A stretch of 64,000 nt of DNA from positions 25,523,456-25,587,455 of the forward strand of contig NC_060233.1 in NCBI RefSeq assembly GCF_021155775.2, written 5' to 3'. The notes beneath the pieces are model-generated. The model was not told the DNA's origin. It searched no databases and was given only the letters and a program-made list of their open reading frames with translations. This stretch comes from Neodiprion pinetum. Taxonomy: Eukaryota; Arthropoda; Insecta; Hymenoptera; Diprionidae. Both the position numbers and the translations under genes were made by a program. Of this stretch, positions 9,603 to 18,879 are shown one piece after another; the stretch's first letter is position 1, and each line of letters starts with the position of its first letter.

Positions 9603-10396
9603 TGAATAAGCGAGCGCACGAGCACACAGACCAGCTATACTAGGTATCTGTTTTTAAAGCTAGTTTATAATTTAATTACAAATCAAACTGTCATTATTCC
9701 CGATTCGTAGTCATTTATCGCTGAGTGTTTTTGTTTGCCTCCAATATGCGAAGAATTTTTCAAACTTTTTTCTAATCGATCTGGAGAGAGACTTTTTTAA
9801 GATAAGCTTTTTAAGGGCCACACTAATGATAAATGATATTTTTGTTGAACTATTTTTGAAAACATTTTTCGCAAATTTTTGTAGCTATGATATGGCAACG
9901 ATTGTAAAATTTATTTATAATCATAAGTTATGAAAAAGACTTTGATCTCTGCAAGAAATGTGCAATAAAAAAATTGACAAGTAATTATAGTGTACACTTC
10001 GATACAAACATAAACGCGTACTTCTGTCCTATTTCAAAATATTGATTGATTCATTAGCTAATCCTATTCTTGTTACAGACTATTGTAAGGCTACTGTTCT
10101 GCACATGTTCTCGAAAAAAAAAATTTCAGAATTTTGGGTCCCCATTGGCACCATAAATGATTTTGCATACATGTACGCTTCTGACCAAGGAAGTTCCTAC
10201 ATTCACCACTAGTCAACTCTGTCGTCGACTATCAAAGATGGTGTCGACTATGGTTGATTCTTGACTCCTGTGTATAAGTTACGGAGTAGTGGGAAGGAGA
10301 TAACATTCAGCTAGCGCTCTGCACAAATGTTGGTCCAGTTTTTGCACTGATTTCTATACCGACTGGATAGTGAAGCCTGACATTTGAAGCCTGAAG
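9603..10396. other. Unassigned noncoding sequence
   Basis: AT-rich to about 10150, then more balanced sequence leading into a copia gag frame. It may include the leader of that copia element, but no LTR terminus and no tRNA-complementary primer site could be located. Confidence 0.35.
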
Positions 10397-11972
10397 ATGC
10401 CGGACGACGGGCTATTAGCCTCAGTGAAACGGTTCAACGGAACAAATTACCAGGCCTGGAAATATCGCATCACCAAAGTGCTGAAAGCTAAGGGAGTTTT
10501 CGACGTCGTCGACGGTTCGAGGACGAAACCGGAAAACGCGGAAGGCGTGAACGAGGGTCGAATGAAAACGGGGCTTCAGGACGATGCGAAGGCAGCGGCG
10601 ATAATTACGGCAGCGCTAGAGGACGAACATGTTGAATGCGTGTTAGTGTGTGACAGGTCGAATGAAGTGTGGGACACGTTAAGTTTGCGTCGGACGTCGG
10701 GACGCTCGAGGAAGGATTCTTCGCGTACAAGATGGCGTCGATGGACACTATTGTGCATCATGTGAGTGAGATACGAAATATGGCCAGTCAGCTCAAAGAC
10801 CTTGGAGAGGAGAAAACAGAGCGGGCAATAATCGCAAAAATTATGTCAAACTTGACGTCAAAATATGCGATGTTCAAGACCGCATGGGCGAACGTGGATC
10901 CCGCACGGCAAAACGTGTCGTATCTAATGGAGCGCCTGATCGAGGAAGAAACAAACCTCGGGGGAGACTGTGAGTCAGCGACTGCATTGGCGGTAACAAC
11001 AAAAATTGCGAATACAAAGAATACAAAAGGGAGAAAAAACATAGTGTTTCGGAACTGCAACGAAAAAGGACATTACGCGAACAAATGCGAAAGACCGAAA
11101 AAATCAAGAGACAACGACGACAAAGGAGACGGAGATCACTCGGGTGCCGGGTGCGCGTTCGTGGTCACGTCAGGCACGAGAAGCGCCGAGGTGACGGTAA
11201 CAGGCGCGGAGCGGCAGACGCTGTTGGGTAAGCAGATCCGTGAGTTGTAGAACGCGGATAAGGCAGACGTCTGGATTACCGACAGCGGGGCCTCGGGACA
11301 TGTGACACTGTGGCGCCCCAGTCGGTCCCGCCAAATAACACGCCTCCGGCCCCCCCGTCGAGTGCGTCCCGACGGAAACCAGGGAAGCAGTCTCTGATGC
11401 CGCGCTCGGATGAGTGAGCGCCGCCATGCTCGAGTGAGCGCCGCCATGTTCGAGAGAGAACGCTGATGGCCACGAACGGAGAGACACACGCTTCACGCCA
11501 CAGCTCTAGCGACCACGCTAACACACTCGAGCAGTGATCATTGTAAAATAAGAGTTATACGAGTCCAAGTTGTTCTTTCGTTTAAATAAAAGTTCATTAT
11601 TACTTTCTTAATAAAACGGAGTGTGTGTGTAAAGTTGAGTACCCGTCCCTTACACTAACTCCTTTAACACCACGACGCGACTGGTTCGAGAACCTACGGC
11701 CGGTAACGGGAGAGATCGTTGTGCTCGGCGATGACGGAGAGTGCGAGGTAGAGGGTGTCGGCAGCATACGGATTGAGAAATTCGTAAACGGAAAATGGGA
11801 AAACAGTGGGATTAACAACGTTCTGCTCGTTCCAAAGGTGAAGAGGAATTTATTCTCAGTTGGTGCGTGCACGAACAATGGTTTTCGAGTAAAATTCAAG
11901 GGTAAATTTGTCGAGTTGTCACGAGACGGCAGTGTTACCAACCGTAACATAATTATAGTACATGTTACATGA
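10397..11972 (+). pseudogene. gag-pol: Copia gag and protease, broken and split by a solo LTR
   Basis: ATG 10397 opens a copia-type gag (KRFNGTNYQAWKYR). A frameshift at about 10680-10710 moves gag to another frame containing MASMDTI and a CCHC-like knuckle around 11050-11095 whose first cysteine is present (FRNCNEKGHYANKC). An in-frame TAG at 11248-11250 follows. The aspartic protease active site (ITDSGASGHVT) is seen at about 11275-11308. There a 358-bp solo LTR interrupts it, and the protease resumes at 11671 with DWFENL and NVLLVPKVKRNLFSVG. Recognisable sequence ends near 11972, where unrelated DNA begins. It may be the 5' portion of the copia fragment at 18.9-21.3 kb, separated by the DIRS and hAT block; I could not prove this. 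Confidence 0.82.
11309..11666 (+). repeat. Solo LTR inserted in the copia protease
   Basis: A 358-bp sequence begins TGTGGCGCCCC right after GTGACAC and is followed by ACAC then CACGACGCG. Removing it together with one ACAC copy restores a continuous protease frame, so the boundaries (11309-11666, 4-bp duplication ACAC at 11305-11308 and 11667-11670) come from the host gene itself. AATAAA signals lie near 11585 and 11610. A 4-bp duplication fits gypsy-type rather than copia-type integration. Confidence 0.7.
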
Positions 11973-12389
11973 TTTCACTGCTGGCACTATCTAACATTGG
12001 GCCCGTCCTATAACCCGTAAATGTACTATAATTTCACTTTCACTGCATCACATGTGAATTTTTCCTCGTTTCTTTCGGATTTTCTTCCTCGTCGATGTTT
12101 AGCTTTAATACTTTTTTTTTCGCCTCGATTCCCCATATTTTCCGTTCGACCGGCGGTTCGATCATCGGTGCGTTTCACTAAAGGACCACTAGGCGGCTGC
12201 CCAGCTACACTCAGGCCGCTCAGGCGGCTCACGAGCACCGTTTTCATTCGCTAACAAAAAGCAGAAAGTGTGTTTCCGAGCACCTGAGCGTTGCGATTGG
12301 CTGCGCTGTTTTCAGGTCCAACCTAACCTATGTATCCCTCACGCCCCCACGAGACGTGACACGAGACAAGCAGACAAGACAGTCGACAT
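11973..12389. other. Unassigned sequence left of the DIRS element
   Basis: Contains a 12-bp inverted repeat (ATTATAGTACAT at about 11951 and its complement at about 12021) and the hymenopteran-style AACCTAACC motif near 12310. It may be the 5' part of the hAT element interrupted by the DIRS insertion. No coding sequence is supported. Confidence 0.35.
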
Positions 12390-12567
12390 ATTATGAACCT
12401 TCGGCCGATACACGGCATCTTACGAGAGAAGCTGTTGGATATATCCACCTATACATACGAATACCAATCCCCTGCCACCAAACGCTGGCTTCCCGGAGGT
12501 CCCCCTTCTCGTTGCGCATGCGTAGTCACCTAGCTCGCGGAGTGAGCCGTGTCTTTATCTCATAGCG
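12390..12567 (+). repeat. Left inverted terminal repeat of DIRS
   Basis: About 178 bp, from ATTATGAACC to CTCATAGCG. It is complementary to 16959-17130 with few differences, for example the segment with TTGCGCATGCGTAGTCACC. Confidence 0.88.
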
Positions 12568-12666
12568 TTGAATATTTCCGCCTTGGCAAGACGTAAATTT
12601 TTCAAAGTGACATTTCGAAGTGATCTCAGAGGAGTGAAGATTGTCAAGAGTTCAGTGCATAGAAAG

Positions 12667-13827
12667 ATGTCGGACGGACCTCCAGGAGAGAATCTCGGAG
12701 AGAATCTCGGAGACGATCGCGAAGAGGAGCTCGGTGAGGAAAATCACGAGCAGGAAGTGGGGTTAGGTTCCCAGGGATCAACGGCAGAGTCTCTGCGCGA
12801 GATCGAGGACTCGGGAGACGAGGACGAGGAACAGCCCCCCCCAAAGAGGCACTGTCCGGCAGTAAACCCACAGATTGAGGTATTAGAGCATAAGGTAGAC
12901 TGTCTGGCTGCCCTTCTGGCACAGCAGATACAAGCACAGGCAGGGGCACAGAATCCCCAGCGGGCCTCCACATCGAGCGAGTGTTTTTTGTCAGAACCAC
13001 AGCGAGTTGAGATTGCTTGGGCCAAATTATCCACCGATGTGGACGAGAACAAGCAGGTTCAGGCGCCAGCGCCGGAGCTACTTGAGAAGTTGATAGAGCT
13101 TCAGCGCTTCGGCTCAGACGAGTGGAGAGAGGTACGGTATTCGAGTACGCTAAAGAGATTCCTAGCGTTTCCAGGGTTCCGGGACCTCAAGATCAACGAA
13201 GAGCTATGCCACCTCGAGGACGCCAAGTCAAAGGACGCAGCCAGCTCGTCGGAGCGGGTGCTAGCGGGTCTCTGCAAGGCAGTGTTGGGGCTGAATGGAC
13301 TGCTGCGAGCCAACCTCCAGGGCATTATTGATTGGGCGTTCGCCAACCCTGCAGACCTCGAGCCAGGGATCCTGCTGGAGAAATTGACAGCGACCTTCGG
13401 CCCGGAATCTCAGGTAGCAAAGGATTTCGATTCGATTTTACAGGTGATCTGCGGAAAAAGAGCGGAGCACATTGAGCAGCGAAGAGAGCAGCTCCTCAGG
13501 AAGGTGCCCAACAAAAACGTGCAGGCGGCCCTGCAGAGGGTCCCACCCAGTGCAGAATATCTGTTTGGCAAGGAAAAACTCCTCCCTCTCGTGCAGTCGC
13601 TCGGGGGCGCTCAGACGTGGCTGAACAATCCTACGTATTTGACAGCTAGAAAGGAGGTGAGGAAGAAAGAACTGCAGGAGCCATTTCGCGCCAGAACAAA
13701 CTATTCGGCGCCAAGAGCAAAGGAGAATCGTCGACAGGACCGGAGCTACTATCGGAACCCAAAAGGAGGAGAAAAGAAGGGACCTCGAGGCAAGGGCGAG
13801 GAAACTTTTCGGAAACGGTCCCAATGA
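12667..13827 (+). CDS. gag: DIRS gag-like protein
   Basis: ATG 12667 (MSDGPPGEN) is the first ATG in a frame open from 12568, 100 bp after the left repeat. The protein has 386 residues. Residues 1-70 are acidic (DDREEELGEE, EDSGDEDEEQPPP), followed by a short KRH basic patch. Residues 85-330 are helical with LEKLIELQRF and GLCKAVLGLNGLLRANLQ, typical of DIRS gag. The last 60 residues are strongly basic (RKEVRKKELQ through RGKGEETFRKR), suited to RNA binding. No zinc knuckle is seen, as is common in DIRS. The 3' end overlaps the RT frame by a few codons. Confidence 0.82.
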   Translation: MSDGPPGENLGENLGDDREEELGEENHEQEVGLGSQGSTAESLREIEDSGDEDEEQPPPKRHCPAVNPQIEVLEHKVDCLAALLAQQIQAQAGAQNPQRASTSSECFLSEPQRVEIAWAKLSTDVDENKQVQAPAPELLEKLIELQRFGSDEWREVRYSSTLKRFLAFPGFRDLKINEELCHLEDAKSKDAASSSERVLAGLCKAVLGLNGLLRANLQGIIDWAFANPADLEPGILLEKLTATFGPESQVAKDFDSILQVICGKRAEHIEQRREQLLRKVPNKNVQAALQRVPPSAEYLFGKEKLLPLVQSLGGAQTWLNNPTYLTARKEVRKKELQEPFRARTNYSAPRAKENRRQDRSYYRNPKGGEKKGPRGKGEETFRKRSQ

Positions 13828-15708
13828 CTACCGACGGGAACGCGACTTCTCTGGAGGACAACTCGCCCTTTTCCAGAGAAGATGGAGGGACTTAAAGGCC
13901 CCTCCAGTAGTTTTAAGGTTAATAACAGCATCAAAAATTCCCCTAGTATCAAAACCGATCCTTTTAGGCAATTGGAGGCAATCCAGGTTTAGTACGGCAA
14001 CCTCCCCGGAGTTGTCCGCACAGATAGACCACCTCAAAGCTCAGGGCATCCTGGAACGGCCGACAGAAGACAACCCAAGTTTCATCTCGAGGATTTTCGT
14101 AATTCGAAAAAGCAACGGAGAGAAGAGGCCGATTTTCGATCTCCGAGGCCTCAACGCACATGTGAGGGTAAGAAGCTTCCAGCTAATATCGCATTTCAGG
14201 GTCCCGGAATTCCTACAGCCTGGAGACTGGATGACGCGGTTGGATCTGACGCAAGCGTACTTTCACATACCGATTGCGGCGTCTCATCGTCGCTTCCTGC
14301 GCGTCGTATACGACGGCGAGCTGTTACAGATGACGAGCTTGCCCTTTGGCCTCTCATCTGCCCCTCAGACCTTCGCGACGGTCACGAACTGGATCGCAGA
14401 GATCCTTCGGTCGCGCGGGATCAGGGTGATCGTTTACCTAGACGATTTCCTCCTGGCCTCGCAGCAGCGAGCCAGTTTGAGGCAACAAACCACAGAAGCA
14501 GTAGAGCTGCTGCAATCTCTCGGCTGGCACATAAACCACGAGAAGACCATCCGGGAGCCAGTCCAGGAGCTGGAATTCCTGGGCGTAACGTGGAACACTC
14601 GGGAAAAGCAGAGAGGCCTGCCAGAAAAAAAGATTCAGGGGATGCGCTGGCTGATCCACGCACTCCTCACGAAGAAAAGCGGAACGCTCGAACAATTTCA
14701 GCGTATCCTGGGGCACTTCAACTTCGCCAACTTCGTGATTCACCGGGGCCGTTTGCACTGTCGCCACCTCCAACGATTTTTGGTCACGTTCAAGCAAAGC
14801 AGACCTCGCGAACGACGGCGAATCCCCGAGAGCCTGCGGGGAGAGCTGGAATGGTGGCAGGAGGCTCTGACTTCGAGGTCCGCCCTTCACGAGAGTCAGA
14901 TAACGCACTTTCTCGTCACGGACGCCGCGGACTCGGGTTGGGGAGCCCAGTTAGACGGGGTCGGCATCTCGGGAGCTTGGAAAAGGCATCAGCAGGCATG
15001 GCACTCCAATATAAAGGAGATGTACGCGGCCTACGCCGCAATCAGGGACCAAGCACACAGATTGCGGAAGGCGCACATTTTGCTCCAGACGGACAACCGC
15101 ACTCTGGTAGCGTATATCCGAAAGGAGGGAGGCACAAAGTCCCTGGGTCTACTCGACCTGACGTCCCAGCTGCTGGAGCTGGTGGATGACCTCCAGATAA
15201 CACTATCGGCGGCCTATCTGCCCGGAAGATACAACGGCATTGCCGACCGGCTGTCCCGAGGAAAGACACACCGGAATGGCACTTGTTGCCACAAGCAACG
15301 GCAGAGATCTTCGAGAAATGGGGCGAACCAGAGATAGATCTGTTCGCTTCCGAAAAGACCGCAATAAGCAGGCGGTACGTCTCGAGAGACTCAACCGATC
15401 GATCCGCCTACTTTATCGACGCATTCAGTCGACCGTGGGAGATCGAGCTAGCCTGGGTCTTCCCACCTCCCAGCCTCATTCCCAGAGTACTAGCGCACCT
15501 AAACAGCAGCAGGGGACAATATCTCGTCGTGGCACCCAAGTGGGAGAGGACGTTCTGGCTGTCGGACTTGCAGCAGAGGAGCAAGGAACCGCCGATTCGA
15601 ATCCGAGACCTGCAGCAGACGTTGATAGACGTTTCGACGGGCCAACCACCACCGGAGGGGGACCGACTGTGTCTCCAGGTGTGGAAAGTTGGGGGTGGTC
15701 GGACGTAG
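13823..15708 (+). pseudogene. pol: DIRS reverse transcriptase, RNase H and C-terminal conserved domain, one frameshift
   Basis: The frame is open from about 13823, overlapping the gag end, and continues through LALFQRRW and ILLGNW before the RT core. RT motif A is LDLTQAYF near 14246 and the YLDDFLLAS active site is near 14435-14462. RNase H follows with VTDAADSGWG (about 14915) and LQTDNRTLVAYI (about 15085), ending with GIADRLSR (about 15240). At about 15250-15260 the frame slips by one base. The DIRS-type C-terminal domain then continues in another frame to 15708, with EIDLFAS, DAFSRPW, FPPPSLIPRVL and WERTFW. The single slip is the only lesion I can see. Role: copies the DIRS RNA into a circular cDNA. 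Confidence 0.85.
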
Positions 15709-16646
15709 TCAGGGACTGGTCACAGGAGGAGAGGGCCTTGCTGACAGCTAGCTGGCGCCGGTCTACCGTGGAAACTTACAAAGCCCCTCTTCGGAGGTGG
15801 ATAGCTTGGTGCAGTCAACACCGGGGTAGCCCAACACGGCCGCGAGCACAGGATCTCACAAGGTTTTTAGCTCACCTGCACTTGAGAGAAGGCCTGGCAT
15901 ATAGTACGATCCTGGTACATAAGTCGGCAGTCGCAACCTTCTGCACGCCAGCGGTAAACCTGGCCTCCGATTTTCTCGTTCAGCAGATCTTAAAAGCGAT
16001 CGCGGTGGCAAGACCCCGAGAGATAAGGACAGAAATCTGGGACGCTTCGATCCTGATGCGGTGGCTAGGCACGAGGGCTGAGAGGCTAACCTTGTTCGAG
16101 CTTTCGAGAAGGACTGCGGCGCTGCTGCTGCTGATCTCCGGCAGGCGCGTTCACGATTTGACCCTGCTCAAGATCTCACCACATTTTCTCCAAAACCTAG
16201 GGAAGGAGTTGGTTTTCTGGCCGACCTTCGGCTCGAAGACGGATAGACGAAGCTTCAGGCAGTCAGGCTGGCAACTGTCGAAGCACGAAAACATGTGGCT
16301 TTGTCAGATAACAATGATCCGAGCCCTACTTGAGATGTCTGAGGAACGTCGAGGGGGTTCAGAGGTCGACGAGCTATTTATTACGCTCACAGGCCCAGTA
16401 AAAGCAGCCTCTCGCACAGCTATCGCCGGATGGGTAAGGTCGGCGTAGAAGGAGGCGGGAATCGAACAATCCCCGGGAAGTATCCGCTCCGCGGTCGCCT
16501 CAAGAGGTTGGCTGGACAACGCCCCGATTCAAGAAATTCTCAACAGAGGAAATTGGAGGTCGGTGGAGACCTTCCGGAAGCATTATTACAAGGAAGTCCG
16601 ATGCCAGGAAGGGTCGACTTTGCCGTCAACGTTCCGGGCGGTGTAA
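15640..16646 (+). pseudogene. DIRS tyrosine recombinase with one in-frame stop
   Basis: Integrates the DIRS circle by site-specific strand exchange through a phosphotyrosine intermediate. The frame overlaps the end of the RT/RNase H domain, so the precise start is uncertain. The core-binding domain runs from about 15710 (WSQEERALL, TYKAPLRRWIAWC). Catalytic Arg I is in SGRRVHDL near 16138. A TAG at 16446-16448 interrupts the frame. The same frame continues with the second-arginine block (SIRSAVASRG, about 16480) and ends in TFRKHYYKE with the nucleophilic Tyr near 16580-16590. It closes at TAA 16644-16646. The stop removes Arg II and the Tyr, so the copy is inactive unless read through. Confidence 0.83.
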
Positions 16647-16830
16647 TGAGTTATAATCACAAGAGAAATTTATGGTTGGCATATATTTTATTCTGAGACT
16701 TTATCGTTCGTTTATCTCTAATATTTTCCATGTATCTTCGTTCACATGGCGTTGAATAAATAATAATGAATTTAAAAAAAAAAAAAAAAATGAAAAAGAA
16801 AAGCGTAGTCACCAGCAGAGAACAAACACG
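16647..16830. other. DIRS spacer with A-run
   Basis: Noncoding sequence between the recombinase stop and the internal complementary region. It contains AATAAATAATAA near 16755 and a run of about 17 A at 16773-16789. The signal could serve as the element's polyadenylation site. Confidence 0.5.
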
Positions 16831-16930
16831 TCTCTCGTAAGATGCCGTGTATCGGCCGAAGGTTCATAATGCAAGTGTTTTGAATTCCAACAAAACACGT
16901 ATTATGGACCGAAGCCGATACACGGCATCC
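16831..16930 (+). repeat. Internal complementary region (circle-junction template) of DIRS
   Basis: CTCTCGTAAGATGCC up to GGTTCATAAT is the reverse complement of the left terminus. It runs straight into GCAAGTGTTTTGAATTCC up to GGACCGAA, the reverse complement of the right terminus. The join shares ATT. This region templates completion of the circular intermediate in DIRS1-type elements. Confidence 0.85.
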
Positions 16931-16958
16931 AGTAAGCAACTTGCTGGATGAGTAGGGA

Positions 16959-17166
16959 CGCTATGAGATAAAGACACGGCTCACGCCGCGAGCTAGGTGA
17001 CTACGCATGCGCAACGAGAAGGGGGACCTCCGGGAAGCCAGCGTTTGGTGGCAGGGGGTTGGTATTCGTATGTATAGGTGGATATAACACAGCTTCTCTC
17101 GTAAGATGCCGTGTATCGGTTTCGGTCCATAATACGTGTTTTGTTGGAATTCAAAACACTTGCATT
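16959..17166 (-). repeat. Right inverted terminal repeat of DIRS, with extension
   Basis: About 172 bp complementary to the left repeat, plus an extra terminal stretch of about 35 bp (AATACGTGTTTTGTTGG to TTGCATT) not present on the left. A right-end extension of this kind is known from DIRS1. Confidence 0.87.
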
Positions 17167-17479
17167 CTCGAGAGCCGTAAAATAACTCAGTATAATTGCA
17201 AAATCCCCCATTTATGTTTATTGGAGATACCCGAGATCGAGTGGCCAGTTATTTAACCGATTATTACAGGACAAATTGCAGCTAATAATAAACGTGGTTT
17301 ATTTCTATTTTTCGTGTAAGTATCTGCGTCAACCTCGATTTTTTCTTTAATGTATAGCTGTGTCTGCCTCTGCCACTGCCTCTGTCGCGGCTCGCAGCTC
17401 ATCGTATCGGATAGGTTTTTTATCAGACATGTTGAAGATCATATGCATAATGTATACTATTACTATATTGTTTTTTAGA
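17167..17479. other. Leader or flank of the hAT remnant
   Basis: AT-rich sequence between the DIRS right end and the hAT ATG. It probably continues the sequence interrupted by DIRS at 12389. No independent feature is seen. Confidence 0.35.
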
Positions 17480-18739
17480 ATGAGCTCTGATGATTCGGGT
17501 GAAAATACGCCACTGAAAAAAAAAGCACGTCCAACAGTTCCGAGCTCTCGTCGACCTCAAAGGTTCCGCGATGCTTGACTGTCGGAGAGCAATTTTAAAA
17601 GCTGGTTGAGCCGAGATCCAGTTAATAAATTCAAAGCAAAATGCACTTTGTGCAACGTTAATTTTACTGCAGAAATCGCAGTTATCCGCAATCATTCCAA
17701 AACACGCTCGCATTTGTTAAAAACTGAGTCGCTATCGAATCAACGATCAATTAATGCCTTCGTGGATCAAAGTAGCAGAGAGATTCCAATGAGTAAATCT
17801 ACGATGAGGGCTGAAATAAAACTTTGTGGGTTCATGGTGGACCACAACATCTCGTTCCGCGTTGCAAACCACTTCACGGATTTGCTGAAAGATTGCTTCC
17901 CTGATTCGAAGATTCTGAAAGATGTGCAATTGAAGTCAACAAAAGCTACGGCGCGGGCGATACAGGATATAGATCCGTCAAAGGTTGAGAAATTTTTGTT
18001 GCCAGAACAAATGTATTTGGGGGTAAAGGTTGCAATTTTCCTACAAAAACCGGAAATCCGCCAAAATATCCGTCTCAAAGCTGATTTTCGGAAGGGCTGC
18101 AGTCAGTTTTTGGTTATTGGTTGTCTCCAAATAAAAAATCGCTTCGACTTCAACGATGTCGTCTTGCAAAAAATATCGGCTTTGAAACCGACGAATGCGA
18201 TGCTGGAAAAAACTCGCAGAACTGTCCCCAGTCTGCTGTCGTTGATGCAGTCTTTGCCGCGTATCGTTAAAGAGGAGCAATACCAGGCAGTTGACGATGA
18301 GTGGCGAAAACTCCCACGGTTCGAGTTACCTAGCGACATTGATGTGACCGATGCAACCGATATATTCTGGCATAAACTTGGAAATTGTAGTGAGAATGAT
18401 CATGTTGGTCATTCTTACCATAACTTATCAAAATTCGCTCTGGACGTAATATCGCTGCCACATTCCAACGCTGAATGTGAGCGTAAGTTCAGCGCGGTAA
18501 ATTTGATCAAGACGAAAACTCGTAACAAGTTGATAACCCCGACGGTTAATGGGTTACTTCTAGCTGGCCAAAGAGTGAAAAAAAATTGTGTCACACTTGA
18601 ACCTCTGGCCGACGAATACAAACGAATGAACAATAACACCCTTTATCCGCGGTCGATTCCAAAAGCCACTGCAACGGCAAGCAATACGAACGTCGACGAA
18701 TCGGAACTATCCGAAGATGATTTTAGAATGCCAGAATAA
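17480..18739 (+). pseudogene. hAT-family transposase, internally deleted, one stop
   Basis: ATG 17480 opens MSSDDSGEN. A TGA at 17576-17578 interrupts, and the same frame continues to TAA 18737-18739. A BED-like zinc finger is at about 17640-17720 (KAKCTLC then NHSKTRSHL). The C-terminus has the hAT dimerisation block (LPHSNAECERKFSAV and NLIKTKTRNKL, about 18450-18530). Between about 17960 and 18150 the frame jumps from the N-terminal part to a late region, and the central RNase H-like fold with its acidic triad is missing. At about 385 codons it is well below the 600-700 usual for hAT. Terminal repeats could not be located. A non-autonomous remnant. Confidence 0.75.
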
Positions 18740-18879
18740 TAAAAAGTATTTTCGTTGAAAAAAAGACGTTATTTTAATAAAAAGTTTAATTTGAGTGTTT
18801 ACAGTGCTTTTTGTTTCTTTTCAATCAATAAGTTTTACGTTTTTCAGGTTTTTCGAAAAGTACCAGAATTTTTTTATGC

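Larger units (their letters stand above)
12390..17166 (+). mobile_element. DIRS-type tyrosine-recombinase retrotransposon (4.8 kb)
   Basis: Gag, RT/RNase H and tyrosine recombinase frames lie between inverted terminal repeats. After the recombinase lies an internal complementary region. Both outer ends carry ATT (12390-12392 and 17164-17166). The internal region contains the reverse complement of the left edge joined directly to that of the right edge, through a single shared ATT. That is the expected template for closing the DIRS circle. No target duplication is visible, as expected for recombinase-mediated insertion. The structure is nearly complete; a frameshift near 15255 and a TAG at 16446 impair pol. 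Confidence 0.9.

Noticed and set aside
16801..17166. Complex inverted sequence after the DIRS recombinase, first considered a tRNA or snRNA-like structure
   Set aside because: Fully explained by the DIRS internal complementary region and right terminal repeat.
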